Shown here: piece after piece, positions 18,213 through 27,278 of the stretch
Numbering within the stretch: position 1 is the first letter of the stretch
How the letters are laid out: the number at the start of each line of letters is the position of its first letter
Assembly: GCA_031580995.1 (NCBI GenBank)
Contig: JAVLCC010000004.1
Coordinates: 1 to 64,000, forward strand
DNA: 64,000 nt
Direction of reading: 5' to 3'
DNA from: CAJXVY01 sp031580995
GTDB taxonomy: Bacteria; Actinomycetota; Actinomycetes; Actinomycetales; Microbacteriaceae
The notes under the pieces: model-generated
What the model saw: only the letters and a program-made list of their open reading frames with translations
What the model was told of the DNA's origin: nothing
The model's database searches: none
Position numbers and translations under genes: made by a program

Positions 18213-19810
18213 AGATATCCATTCGCTATTGGCAATCTTCTGCCCCTGCCAAAGCTAACTTTTGAAACTCTCGGCCCAATTGCCCCCTGAGCGCGTTTCC
18301 ATTCAGCATGCTTTAGTTTTTTGGCAACATCAATCGACAAATCTTGAGGATATCCAGCCTTCACCAAATCTTCTACCGAGCCGTGATTTTCAATCAGAAT
18401 CTCCAACATTGAATCCAGCACTTCATAATCAGGAAGTGACTGTTGATCATGCTGGTCTGGCCTTAGCTCAGCGCTTGGTGCTTTGCTGATTGAGTTCTCT
18501 GGAATCACGGCTGATCTGGAATTTCGATATTCTGCCAATGCATAAACTTCTGTTTTATAGACGTCTTTGAGAGGAGCGAAGCCTCCAGCGCTATCTCCAT
18601 AAATGGTCGAATAGCCAACCCCAATTTCGGATTTGTTCCCGGTTGAGAGCAATAATCTGCCACTGTTGTTGCTATCGGCCATCAGAATCAGCGCTCTGAT
18701 TCTTGACTGAATGTTTTCATCGGCCAGATCACTCAGCTCCAGCAGGTTTTGAAACTCTAAATGGACATCTTTGATTTCAGAGACTGCAAATTCGATGCCT
18801 AAATTATCAGCCAGTTGTTTAGCATCGGTGATTGAGGAATCCGAGGAGTAAATGCTTGGCATGGCGATGCCTTTGACTTTGTCTGAGCCAATTGCATCAA
18901 CGGCGAGTGCTGCGCAAACCGCTGAGTCGATTCCTCCACTGAGTCCCAATACGATTCCCGAGATTGAGTTTTTCCCAACATAATCACGAACTCCCTGCAC
19001 CAGCGCATCCCAGGTTCTTGAATGCTGCGATGGGAGTTCAGTTGGAGTTGGAATGGAATCGGTTTGGAAGATTTTCATCTCCTCGGTAAACATGGAAGCT
19101 TGAAAGATTTGTGCTCCGCTGGAATCTAGGGCAAAACTATCTCCATCGAAAACTAAATCATCTTGGCCTCCAGTGAGGTTTGCATAAACAATTGATACCT
19201 GTTGGCTTTTTGCAACCCGCGCAGCAATTGCTCGGCGCAATTCATTTTTTCCTTTTTCAAAAGGCGAGCCGTTCAAAACTAAGCAAATATCAGCATTGCC
19301 TTTGAGTTCTTCCACCGGTCCAACTGGTCTCCACATGTCTTCACAGATCATCACCGCGATTTTTTGTCCGTTTATTTCAAAGCTGAGGCCTTTATTGCCG
19401 GGAACATAATTACGCCACTCATCAAACACTGTGTAATTGGGTAGGTGCCGCTTGTCATAAACACCCAGCAAAACACCGTTACTGATTACAGCTGCAGAAT
19501 TGTGAGCGATAGCCCAGTCGTTTTCATGGTGATTCGGAGCAAGCCTTGGATAACCCACCACAATTGTCAGTTCTGGCCAAGCAGAGGATTTCTGAATTAG
19601 TTTTTGAATGGCTTTCTCGCTGGCCTCTAAAAAATCTCGCCGCAAGGCCAAATCTGCAATTGGATACCCGCTGATTGCTAATTCTCCAAAAAGTATCAGA
19701 TCGGCTTGTCCGTGGGCATCCGCACAGGATTGAATAATCTTGTCCAGGTTTGAATCCATCGACCCTACGGTCGGATTGATTTGGCCTATGGCAATACTTA
19801 GGTTTTGCAC
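18209..19810 (-). CDS. nadE: Glutamine-dependent NAD+ synthetase
   Basis: Makes NAD+ from deamido-NAD+, ATP and glutamine. The N-terminal nitrilase-like glutaminase has its Glu-Lys-Cys triad in FGELAISGYP, VYDKRHLPNY and VMICEDMWRP (residues ~45, ~120, ~155). The C-terminal synthetase has the P-loop LGLSGGIDSAVCAAL near residue 290, followed by STGNKSEIGVGYST. Two starts are possible: ATG 19816 or GTG 19810. A TAGGCT -10 lies 7 bases before the GTG but only one base before the ATG, so a leaderless GTG start (533 aa) is preferred. The short (~535 aa) form lacks extra domains found in the mycobacterial enzyme. Confidence 0.94.
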   Translation of the reverse strand: MQNLSIAIGQINPTVGSMDSNLDKIIQSCADAHGQADLILFGELAISGYPIADLALRRDFLEASEKAIQKLIQKSSAWPELTIVVGYPRLAPNHHENDWAIAHNSAAVISNGVLLGVYDKRHLPNYTVFDEWRNYVPGNKGLSFEINGQKIAVMICEDMWRPVGPVEELKGNADICLVLNGSPFEKGKNELRRAIAARVAKSQQVSIVYANLTGGQDDLVFDGDSFALDSSGAQIFQASMFTEEMKIFQTDSIPTPTELPSQHSRTWDALVQGVRDYVGKNSISGIVLGLSGGIDSAVCAALAVDAIGSDKVKGIAMPSIYSSDSSITDAKQLADNLGIEFAVSEIKDVHLEFQNLLELSDLADENIQSRIRALILMADSNNSGRLLLSTGNKSEIGVGYSTIYGDSAGGFAPLKDVYKTEVYALAEYRNSRSAVIPENSISKAPSAELRPDQHDQQSLPDYEVLDSMLEILIENHGSVEDLVKAGYPQDLSIDVAKKLKHAEWKRAQGAIGPRVSKVSFGRGRRLPIANGYL

Positions 19811-19816
19811 ATACAT

Positions 19817-19823
19817 TAGCCTA
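19817..19823. promoter_or_regulatory. Bidirectional -10 element between nadE and glnA2
   Basis: TAGCCTA reads as TAGCCT on the plus strand (19817-19822) and TAGGCT on the minus strand (19823-19818). The minus reading lies 7 bases before the nadE GTG. The plus reading would start a ~15-base leader carrying the AGGAGG ribosome site of glnA2. Symmetric use by both genes is inferred. Confidence 0.5.
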
Positions 19824-19843
19824 GTAACTGCTTAGGAGGCGTA

Positions 19844-21184
19844 ATGGAGAAGCAGCAAGAATTTGTTCTGAGAACCATCGAGGAGCGAGGGGTTAAATTC
19901 ATCCGACTCTGGTTCACGGATGTAGCCGGATCACTTAAATCCGTGGCTGTCGCTCCAGCTGAAATTGAGGGCGCCTTCGAGGAGGGTATTGGCTTTGATG
20001 GCTCAAGTATTGAGGGTCTGAGTCGAAACAGTGAAGCCGATATGTTAGCCATGCCAGACCCAACAACTTTTCAGATTCTTCCCTGGAGGGGTGCGGTTGA
20101 TTCAACAGCCAGGATGTTTTGCGATATAGCCAATCCTGATGGGACACCGGCTAGCAGTGACCCGAGAAACGTTTTGCGCAGAGCAATGGATAAAGCCCGT
20201 GACATGGGGTTCAATTTCTACATACATCCTGAAATTGAGTTTTATCTTTTGAAATCTTCGCAACTCGGTGCTGATGGGTTTCCGGAGCCAGTTGACACAG
20301 CGGGTTATTTTGACAACGTCCCGGGTGGAACAGCCCATGATTTTAGAAGGTCAGCTGTGACCATGTTAGAAAACATGGGCATTTCAGTTGAATTCAGCCA
20401 CCATGAGGCTGGTGCCGGGCAAAACGAAATTGATTTGCGCTACGCCGACGCTTTGACGATGGCAGATAACATCATGACTTTTAGGGCGGTAGTGAAAGAG
20501 GTCGCCATCGAGCAGGGCGTTTATGCCACTTTCATGCCAAAGCCATTCAATGATCAGCCGGGTAGCGGTATGCACACCCACATGTCACTATTCGAAGGGG
20601 ACCAGAATGCCTTTTTCGATGCAGGCGCTCAGTATCAACTTTCCAAAACCGCTAGAAGATTCATGGCCGGAATCCTCCGCCACGCTCCTGAAATCACCGC
20701 TGTCACCAATCAGTTCGTGAATTCGTATAAGCGACTTTGGTCCGGGGGAGAGGCTCCCTCACATGTTGCTTGGGGACATAACAACCGTTCAGCACTTTTG
20801 CGAGTGCCACTTCACAAACCTGGCAAAACACAATCCACTCGATTGGAATACCGAGCAATTGACAGTGCGGCAAACCCCTATCTCTCCTACGCCTTGATTT
20901 TGGGTGCTGGATTAAAGGGCATTGAAAATCAGTATGAACTGCCTGATGAGACTTTGGATGATGTTTGGACACTGAGTGATAATGAACGCAAGGCTATGGG
21001 CATTGAGGGCTTGCCTCAGTCATTGAACCAAGCCATATCCAAATTGGAAGACAGTGAACTTGCTGCAGAGGTTCTGGGTGAAAGCGTGTTTGATTTTGTT
21101 CTTAGAAACAAAAAACGTGAGTGGTCAGACTACAGAGCTCAGGTGACGCCTTTCGAACTTAGGCAAAACCTACTGAATTTATAA
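19844..21184 (+). CDS. glnA2: Glutamine synthetase GlnA2 (non-adenylylated type)
   Basis: ATP-dependent amidation of glutamate-like substrates; 446 aa, the GSI-alpha-like GlnA2 of actinobacteria (Rv2222c type). Motifs: GIGFDGSSIEGLSRN, HPEIEFYLL, SHHEAGAGQNEIDLRY, PKPFNDQPGSGMHTHMS and the SAANPYLSYALIL region. The place where GlnA1 has its adenylylated Tyr reads DVWTLSDNERKAMG here, so GlnE probably cannot modify it. The ribosome site AGGAGG precedes the ATG. It is directly followed by glnE with zero spacing. Whether its natural substrate is glutamate or another acid is open; some GlnA2-4 proteins act on polyamines or have no GS activity. Confidence 0.95.
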   Translation: MEKQQEFVLRTIEERGVKFIRLWFTDVAGSLKSVAVAPAEIEGAFEEGIGFDGSSIEGLSRNSEADMLAMPDPTTFQILPWRGAVDSTARMFCDIANPDGTPASSDPRNVLRRAMDKARDMGFNFYIHPEIEFYLLKSSQLGADGFPEPVDTAGYFDNVPGGTAHDFRRSAVTMLENMGISVEFSHHEAGAGQNEIDLRYADALTMADNIMTFRAVVKEVAIEQGVYATFMPKPFNDQPGSGMHTHMSLFEGDQNAFFDAGAQYQLSKTARRFMAGILRHAPEITAVTNQFVNSYKRLWSGGEAPSHVAWGHNNRSALLRVPLHKPGKTQSTRLEYRAIDSAANPYLSYALILGAGLKGIENQYELPDETLDDVWTLSDNERKAMGIEGLPQSLNQAISKLEDSELAAEVLGESVFDFVLRNKKREWSDYRAQVTPFELRQNLLNL

Positions 21185-24052
21185 ATGGAAAAATACCGTC
21201 AGGGAGCGCTGTCTGAACTAGCCCGTCAGGGTTTTAGGGACCTTTCGGCAGCGCTTGCTGATTTGGATGCACTGGTTGAACTTTTAGGTGATGTTGCGCA
21301 CTCAGCAACTCATTACCTTTCCTTGGGAGCTGACCCTGATTCAGCCTTGCGTTTTTCTGTTGAGTTGGCATCCATCGATCCGAAGCGGTTGAAAAAAGTA
21401 ATTGGCAATGATTTGTCAGCGACCGCCTATTTCAAATCGGTTGCGGCCAGTGAGGGAGTGCAGTCAATCCTGAGAAGGGCCCCAGAGTATTTGGATGTCT
21501 ATCTTGGAAAAAAATACTCGCTGGATAAACAAGCCATCACCTCTGAGCTAAAAAAAGCAGCAGACCAAGACTCACTGCGCAAGAGTTATAGAAAACAGCT
21601 GTTATCAATCATCGCCTTTGATGTTTCGCACACCCCCAACGAATCCTTTGAGCGGGTCTCAGCGATGTTGGCCGATTTAGCAGCCGCTGTTTTGCAGCGA
21701 GCGTTTGAACTTGCCTGCAAGGAAAACGAAGTCGCCGAAGATTTCAAAATGGCAATCATTGCCATGGGGAAAACAGGTGGTCGAGAACTGAATTACATAA
21801 GTGATGTGGATGTAATTTTCGTTGCAGGTGATGACCTTGATGATGATGAAATGCAAATTGCCACAAAAATAGCTAATCGATTGATGCGCATTATTGATTC
21901 AACATCTGCTGAGCCCGGTTTATGGGAAGTGGATCCAAACCTTAGGCCCGAAGGTAAAGACGGGGCAATGGTTCGTCGTCTGAAATCACATCTCAGTTAC
22001 TACCAAAAATGGGCCAAGAATTGGGAGTTCCAAGCTCTAATAAAAGCTCGCTTTGTTGCAGGTGATGAACAAACTGGCAAAGACTATGAGCAAACCGTGG
22101 GTGTGCTGGCTTGGGATTCACTGGATAGTTCCAGGGTTGTTGAGGAAGTGCGGGGGATGCGCAAGAGAGTTTTAGATAACCTGCCTCAAGAGCAAAGAGA
22201 AACCAACCTGAAATTGGGTAACGGTGGATTGAGAGATGTTGAATTTACGATTCAACTTTTGCAACTGGTACACGGTCGGCATGATGAATCGGTTAGGAGT
22301 GCGAACACTCTTGAGGCGATCCAAGCACTGACTGATGCCAGTTATCTCGGCAGAAAAGACGCAAAGGCCTTCACTAATCACTATATATATTTGCGTTCGG
22401 TGGAGCACCGCTTGCAACTACAAGGGCTAAAGCGAACGCACGTTTTACCCCAAGTTGATCAAATGCGTGAGATCTCTAGAGCCATTGATCCAAAAAATGA
22501 CCCTGCCAGTTTTTCCAATTCACTCTCAGAAGTCAGAAAAGAAGTGAAGGAAATGCATGAAAGTGTGTTTTTCAGGCCGCTTTTGAACATGGTTGCTGAT
22601 CTTGATACCGATGATTTTATGCTCCAAGAGGAAGACACTCGCAATCGTCTGCAGGCTTTGGGCTTTTCAGACCCAAAGGTCGCTTTAGGTCACATCAGAG
22701 CGCTAACCAAAGGTGTTTCCAGACGCGCAAGTATTCAGCGTCAACTGCTTCCTGTGATGCTCAGATTGCTCTCCGAGGGTGACAACCCAGACAGGGCTCT
22801 AATTGGCTTTAGAAGGCTCAGTGAAGACCTTGGAGACTCGCATTGGTTTCTGGGGATGCTGCGAGACTCATCGGGTGCTGCAGAAAATCTATGCTCCTTG
22901 CTTAGTTTTAGCTTGCTTGCGAGCAACCTTCTGGAAAGGAATCCCCAAGCAACTGCTTGGCTAGCCGAACCCGCTCAGCGAAAACCCAGAAGCAAAGCGG
23001 GTATTCAAATAGAGGCCGATGCAGTATTTGATAGGCACGAAGAGCGAGAGAAGCGAATTAGAGGAATTCAAAGACTGCGCCGAAAGGAGTCGTTGAGAAT
23101 TGCCATGGCGAGCATTTTCGGTGATGCCGATTTGGAGCAATTGCAGAACGGGCTCAGTGACGTCTATGAAATCTATTTAGAAAACATTGCCAAGGAAGTG
23201 ATCCAGGATTTTGAAGTGGATTTGGGAATCATTGCCATGGGCAGATTCGGAGGACGAGAACTGGGGTTCGGCTCGGATGCAGATATCGTGTTCGTTTACG
23301 ACGGTGACAGCGCAAGTGCATCAGTTGCCGAACAGGCAGTGAATGCAATTCGAGAGGCCACCAAAGACTCTGTGATGGAATTTGAACTTGATTTGGACCT
23401 AAGACCCGAAGGGAAAAAAGGTCCAATAGTCAGGTCAATGGAAAGCTATCGGGCCTATTACGAAAAATGGGGTGAAATCTGGGAGGCGCAAGCCCTTTTA
23501 CGCTCAAGGCCGATCTTCGGGTCAGAAAAGCTGAGGGAAGATTTCATTCGCATGAGTGATCAATATCGCTATCCAGAGAACATTACGGATGCAAACATCA
23601 AAGAAATCAGAAGAATCAAGGCAAGGGTGGAAAATGAGCGTCTGCCGATGGGGGCAGATCCCGCAAGACATCTAAAGTTGGGGCGAGGCTCAATCAGTGA
23701 TGTTGAGTGGCTGGTGCAGCTTTATCAACTCAGATTCGGAAATATTTACAAAAACATCCAAACACCCTTCACCCTAAAAGCGCTCACAGAAATGAGCGCA
23801 TCAGGATTGGTAGCGGAAGAGGATAGAGAAGTTCTGCAAACAGCCTGGACAACAGCCTCATCAATTCGCTCAGGCATTGTGTTGGCCACCGGTAAGAAAA
23901 ATGACACCTTGCCCAATGATCAAAGAGTTCTTGATTCCATTAGGCGACTGACGGATCTGCCAGAGGTTGAATCTGGGGCCGAGTTAGAACAGTTTTATTT
24001 AGCGGCCAGCAGAAGAGCGCGCGCCGTGTTTGAAAGATTGTTCTTTGAATAA
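21185..24052 (+). CDS. glnE: Bifunctional glutamine synthetase adenylyltransferase/deadenylase
   Basis: Controls glutamine synthetase by adding or removing AMP on a Tyr. It has two nucleotidyltransferase halves: the N-terminal (deadenylase) GRELNYISDVDVIFVAG near residue 205 and the C-terminal (adenylylase) GRELGFGSDADIVFVYDG near residue 690, each with the acidic pair needed for metal. GLWEVDPNLRPEGKDG and MEFELDLDLRPEGKKG repeat the same downstream element in both halves. At 955 aa it is normal. The ATG follows the glnA2 stop without a gap. Its target GlnA1, with an intact target Tyr, is encoded convergently 42 bases away, separated by a strong terminator. Confidence 0.97.
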   Translation: MEKYRQGALSELARQGFRDLSAALADLDALVELLGDVAHSATHYLSLGADPDSALRFSVELASIDPKRLKKVIGNDLSATAYFKSVAASEGVQSILRRAPEYLDVYLGKKYSLDKQAITSELKKAADQDSLRKSYRKQLLSIIAFDVSHTPNESFERVSAMLADLAAAVLQRAFELACKENEVAEDFKMAIIAMGKTGGRELNYISDVDVIFVAGDDLDDDEMQIATKIANRLMRIIDSTSAEPGLWEVDPNLRPEGKDGAMVRRLKSHLSYYQKWAKNWEFQALIKARFVAGDEQTGKDYEQTVGVLAWDSLDSSRVVEEVRGMRKRVLDNLPQEQRETNLKLGNGGLRDVEFTIQLLQLVHGRHDESVRSANTLEAIQALTDASYLGRKDAKAFTNHYIYLRSVEHRLQLQGLKRTHVLPQVDQMREISRAIDPKNDPASFSNSLSEVRKEVKEMHESVFFRPLLNMVADLDTDDFMLQEEDTRNRLQALGFSDPKVALGHIRALTKGVSRRASIQRQLLPVMLRLLSEGDNPDRALIGFRRLSEDLGDSHWFLGMLRDSSGAAENLCSLLSFSLLASNLLERNPQATAWLAEPAQRKPRSKAGIQIEADAVFDRHEEREKRIRGIQRLRRKESLRIAMASIFGDADLEQLQNGLSDVYEIYLENIAKEVIQDFEVDLGIIAMGRFGGRELGFGSDADIVFVYDGDSASASVAEQAVNAIREATKDSVMEFELDLDLRPEGKKGPIVRSMESYRAYYEKWGEIWEAQALLRSRPIFGSEKLREDFIRMSDQYRYPENITDANIKEIRRIKARVENERLPMGADPARHLKLGRGSISDVEWLVQLYQLRFGNIYKNIQTPFTLKALTEMSASGLVAEEDREVLQTAWTTASSIRSGIVLATGKKNDTLPNDQRVLDSIRRLTDLPEVESGAELEQFYLAASRRARAVFERLFFE

Positions 24053-24084
24053 AAAAACCGCCTCCGAAGAGGCGGTTTTCTTTT
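24051..24084. terminator. Bidirectional intrinsic terminator between glnE and glnA1
   Basis: An 11-bp stem, AAAACCGCCTC (24054-24064) with GAGGCGGTTTT (24069-24079), closed by a CGAA tetraloop, is flanked by an A-run on one side and TTTTCTTTT on the other. It should stop transcription arriving from both convergent genes. Confidence 0.93.
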
Positions 24085-24094
24085 GTAGTTCTAT

Positions 24095-25519
24095 TTACAC
24101 ACCGTAGTAAAGCTCAAACTCATATGGGTGTGGTCTTGCAGCAAGTTCCTGAATTTCATTCACTCGCTTATATTCGATCCAGTTCTCGATTAGCTCCTTG
24201 GAGAACACGCCACCCTCAGTTAGGTACTCGTGGTCCTCCTCCAAAGCTTCCAAAACACGATCCAAACTGGTTGGAACCTGCGGGATGTTCTTGGCTTCCT
24301 CTGGTGGTAGTTCATATAGGTCTTTGTCAACTGGCTCGTGTGGCTCGATGCGGTTTTTGATTCCATCGATGCCAGCCATCAACATGGCAGCAAATGCAAG
24401 GTATGGAGAACCGGAGCTGTCTGGTGCGCGGAATTCAATGCGCTTAGCCTTTGGGTTTGTGCCAGTCAATGGGATACGGATCGCAGCTGAGCGGTTTCCA
24501 GCAGAGTAAACAAGGTTTACCGGTGCTTCGAAGCCCTTCACCAATCGGTGATAGCTATTCAGACTTGGGTTTGTGAATGCCAATAGTGATGGTGCGTGGC
24601 GAAGGATTCCACCGATGTACCAACGTGCCATGTCGCTTAGTCCACCGTAACCACTCTCGTCATAAAACAGTGGCTCGCCATCTTTCCAGAGTGACTGGTG
24701 AACGTGCATTCCTGAGCCGTTGTCGTTGTACATGGGCTTTGGCATGAAGGTTGCGGTTTTTCCATACTGGTTGGCAACATTTTTGACGATGTATTTGAAC
24801 TTCAAAAGGTCATCTGCTGCGTGCACCATGGTGTCAAAGCGGTAGTTGATTTCGGACTGTCCAGCTGTTCCAACCTCGTGGTGGCTTCGCTCTACCTGCA
24901 ATCCTGCAGCCTCTAGCTCCAACACAATCGCATCTCGGATGTCTGCTAGGTGATCAACTGGAGAAACTGGGAAATAACCTGCCTTGTGGGGTGTCTTATG
25001 ACCCAGGTTTCCACCTTCTTCGTCTTTGGCGGAGTTCCATGGACCTTCAACACTGTCTACTTCGTAGTAGCTTATGTGCGGCTGAACGGTGTGCCTCACG
25101 GAGTCAAATATAAAAAACTCAGCTTCTGGGGCAAAGAAAGCTGTGTCTGCAATACCGGTAGTGGCCAAGTAGGCTTCAGCTTTTTTTGCAACCTGTCGTG
25201 GGTCACGAGTGTAAATCTCACCATTTCTTGGGTTGTAGATATCGAAGGTGATAATCAGAGTTTTTTCAATCCTGAATGGATCTAGGTAGGCGGTTGTCAC
25301 ATCTGGAATCAGTTGCATATCTGATTCGTGGATGTCTGCGAATCCTCTAATGGAGGAGCCATCGAACAGCTGACCATTTGTGAAGAAGTCTTCATCCACG
25401 GCCTTGGCTGGAAGGTTAAAGTGTTGCTGGACGCCGGGAAGGTCGCTAAACCTGACATCGACGAACTTAACATCCTCTTCTTGGATGTATTTCATTACTT
25501 CTGAGGCACTGCTAAACAT
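24095..25519 (-). CDS. glnA: Glutamine synthetase I (GlnA1, adenylylated type)
   Basis: Main ammonia-assimilating enzyme, a dodecamer making glutamine from glutamate, ammonia and ATP. It is 474 aa, of GSI-beta type. Motifs: DGSSIRGFADIHESDM, FFAPEAEFFIFD, VERSHHEVGTAGQSEINYR, PMYNDNGSGMHVHQS and NRSAAIRIP. The adenylylation loop is KDLYELPPEEAKNIPQVP, with the Tyr near residue 404, so GlnE can act on it. An AAAGGA ribosome site precedes the ATG. A GlnR-like site lies 53 bases upstream at 25572-25587. DUF4191 and lipA are upstream on the same strand, the order also found in mycobacteria. Confidence 0.98.
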   Translation of the reverse strand: MFSSASEVMKYIQEEDVKFVDVRFSDLPGVQQHFNLPAKAVDEDFFTNGQLFDGSSIRGFADIHESDMQLIPDVTTAYLDPFRIEKTLIITFDIYNPRNGEIYTRDPRQVAKKAEAYLATTGIADTAFFAPEAEFFIFDSVRHTVQPHISYYEVDSVEGPWNSAKDEEGGNLGHKTPHKAGYFPVSPVDHLADIRDAIVLELEAAGLQVERSHHEVGTAGQSEINYRFDTMVHAADDLLKFKYIVKNVANQYGKTATFMPKPMYNDNGSGMHVHQSLWKDGEPLFYDESGYGGLSDMARWYIGGILRHAPSLLAFTNPSLNSYHRLVKGFEAPVNLVYSAGNRSAAIRIPLTGTNPKAKRIEFRAPDSSGSPYLAFAAMLMAGIDGIKNRIEPHEPVDKDLYELPPEEAKNIPQVPTSLDRVLEALEEDHEYLTEGGVFSKELIENWIEYKRVNEIQELAARPHPYEFELYYGV

Positions 25520-25571
25520 TTGTATCCTTTCAAATCAGCACTGCTGTTTTCACCAAAGCTACTGGATGAAT

Positions 25572-25587
25572 GTTTCAGCAATGTAAA
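25572..25587 (-). promoter_or_regulatory. GlnR-like operator upstream of glnA1
   Basis: On the minus strand TTTAC-ATTGCT-GAAAC matches the GlnR half-box form GTnAC-N6-GAAAC. A weaker second copy, GTAGC-TTTGGT-GAAAA, lies closer to the gene at 25547-25562. The amt leader has a similar site at 55972-55987. No GlnR gene is in the window. Confidence 0.45.
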
Positions 25588-25589
25588 AA

Positions 25590-26279
25590 CTACATTTTTC
25601 TTGAAGGCCTGAAATTCATTGGGTCAATGCCTTTGGGGATGGGCATAGTGTTTCCCAAAGCCTCCAAGCGCTTGGCCACAATTCGAATCTCACCTCTCGA
25701 AAGTTGTTTCTTTCCTGCTTTTACCGATTTCATCATTTTGTGTAATCGGACGTGTTCCTTATTGGTTCCGACAACAATCCGCTTGATGTGCACATTTGGC
25801 ACCGCACGATGAACCTTTCTTGTCTCATCGTCAAATAACTTCTTTAGTTTGGCTGGATCTCCCTCGCCAATCAGATTCACGCCGGTTTTCCCGATCACAC
25901 GGTATACGGCATCTTTGGTTCTAGCGTTTACCTGAACTGGTTGTGAGGCCCCAGTCCAACTGCCACGAAGCGAGGATTGAATCACCGCACCAACTGCGCC
26001 AGACTGACCCTCTATTTGGGCGAAAGCGGCCTGTTCGGCCTTTCTGGACATAATGACCATGGCCAATAGCACGGCGGTAAGGGTTGAGCTAACGCCCCAA
26101 AGAGCTAATAGCCATGGGTTTCCCTGGGAACTAAAAAATCCAATGGCAAAAACACCAATGCCGGCCAAAAGCCCAACACCAAGGGCAATCCATACTGATG
26201 AGGGATCGGCCTTAGCGGTTACCTTATAGGCGCGCCAAAGTTGTTTGAGTCTTCCTGGTTGCTTATCTTTTTTAGCCAT
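25590..26279 (-). CDS. DUF4191 integral membrane protein
   Basis: A 229-residue membrane protein of the DUF4191 family (Rv2219 type), always near lipA and glnA1 in actinobacteria. Residues ~27-72 form two hydrophobic segments (WIALGVGLLAGIGVFAIGFF and WLLALWGVSSTLTAVLLAMV); the rest is a soluble basic domain with DAVYRVIGKTGVNLIGEGDP and HIKRIVVGTNKEHVRLHKMM. The function is unknown. The ATG at 26279 has no ribosome site but a TAAGCT -10 ends 6 bases before it, immediately beyond the lipA stop. So it has its own leaderless promoter although it lies in a co-directional gene run. Confidence 0.9.
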   Translation of the reverse strand: MAKKDKQPGRLKQLWRAYKVTAKADPSSVWIALGVGLLAGIGVFAIGFFSSQGNPWLLALWGVSSTLTAVLLAMVIMSRKAEQAAFAQIEGQSGAVGAVIQSSLRGSWTGASQPVQVNARTKDAVYRVIGKTGVNLIGEGDPAKLKKLFDDETRKVHRAVPNVHIKRIVVGTNKEHVRLHKMMKSVKAGKKQLSRGEIRIVAKRLEALGNTMPIPKGIDPMNFRPSRKM

Positions 26280-26285
26280 TTGGAC

Positions 26286-26291
26286 AGCTTA
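26286..26291 (-). promoter_or_regulatory. -10 element of the DUF4191 gene (leaderless)
   Basis: TAAGCT on the minus strand with exactly 6 bases to the ATG at 26279. The preceding base pair is the end of the lipA stop codon, so promoter and gene end abut. Confidence 0.55.
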
Positions 26292-27278
26292 CTAAACCGC
26301 TTGCGCGAACCCTTCCGCAGCTTTATCCGCCAAGTGCTGCAATTCTTCTGGAATTTCTCTTTCCAATCGCTGCATTGTTTGAGCCCATAGTCTTCCGGCC
26401 CTATAACTTGAACGAACCAGTGGCCCGCTCATGACTCCGTGGAAACCAATCTCCAAGGCTTCGTCTTTCAATTCAACAAATTCCTGTGGTTTCACCCATC
26501 TGTCAACGGGCAGGTGCCTGGGGGATGGTCGCAAGTACTGGGTGATGGTGATGATGTCACAACCTGCGTTGTGCAGATCTCTTAGAGCTTCACTAATCTC
26601 TTCGCGGGTTTCACCCATCCCCAGAATCAAATTGGATTTTGTGATCATTCCTGCCTTTTTGGCCATGGAGATTACATCCATTGAGCGTTGGTAGTTGAAA
26701 GCTGGTCTGATTCTTTTGAAAATTCTGGGGACTGTTTCCACGTTGTGTGCAAAAACCTCTGGCTCCGCATCAAAAATTCTCTGCAGCAGAGTTTCATTTC
26801 CAGTGAAATCGGGAACTAAGATCTCAACGCCTGTACCAGGTGATTTTTTGTGAATCTGCCTAATTGTTTGGGCATATAACCAGGCACCCTCATCTGGAAG
26901 GTCATCTCTTGCAACTCCGGTGACAGTTGCATATCGAAGCTCCATTTCTTTCACGCTGATTGCAACCCGGCGTGGTTCATCAGCATCGAAAGCTGCTGGC
27001 TTACCAGTGTCAATTTGGCAGAAGTCACACCTGCGGGTGCATTGAGATCCACCAATTAGGAAAGTAGCCTCTCGGTCTTCCCAGCATTCAAAAATGTTTG
27101 GACAGCCTGCCTCTTGGCAAACAGTGTGCAGGTTTTTGTCCTGCACCAGATTGTGCATGGCTTTATATTCTGGGCCCATTTTGGCGGTGGTTTTTATCCA
27201 TTCGGGTTTTTTCTCAATCGGGGTTTGAGAGTTTTTGACCTCTAAACGGAGTAGTTTTTTCTCACCTTGCTGGCTCAT
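26292..27278 (-). CDS. lipA: Lipoyl synthase
   Basis: Radical SAM enzyme inserting two sulfurs into protein-bound octanoyl groups. Two cluster motifs are visible: the auxiliary CQEAGCPNIFECWEDREATF (Cys-x4-Cys-x5-Cys) and the SAM cluster CTRRCDFCQIDTG. The C-terminal SSYRAGRLW carries the conserved Ser ligand region. About 328 aa. Start ATG 27278 is chosen, with AGG five bases ahead; a GTG at 27284 two codons earlier is possible and would extend the overlap with lipB. It follows lipB directly and supplies lipoate to the E2 encoded just upstream. Confidence 0.96.
   Translation of the reverse strand: MSQQGEKKLLRLEVKNSQTPIEKKPEWIKTTAKMGPEYKAMHNLVQDKNLHTVCQEAGCPNIFECWEDREATFLIGGSQCTRRCDFCQIDTGKPAAFDADEPRRVAISVKEMELRYATVTGVARDDLPDEGAWLYAQTIRQIHKKSPGTGVEILVPDFTGNETLLQRIFDAEPEVFAHNVETVPRIFKRIRPAFNYQRSMDVISMAKKAGMITKSNLILGMGETREEISEALRDLHNAGCDIITITQYLRPSPRHLPVDRWVKPQEFVELKDEALEIGFHGVMSGPLVRSSYRAGRLWAQTMQRLEREIPEELQHLADKAAEGFAQAV

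Noticed and set aside
19825..19840. GTAAC-TGCTTA-GGAGG before glnA2 as a GlnR half-box
   Set aside because: The second half fails the GAAAC pattern and is better explained as the AGGAGG ribosome site.
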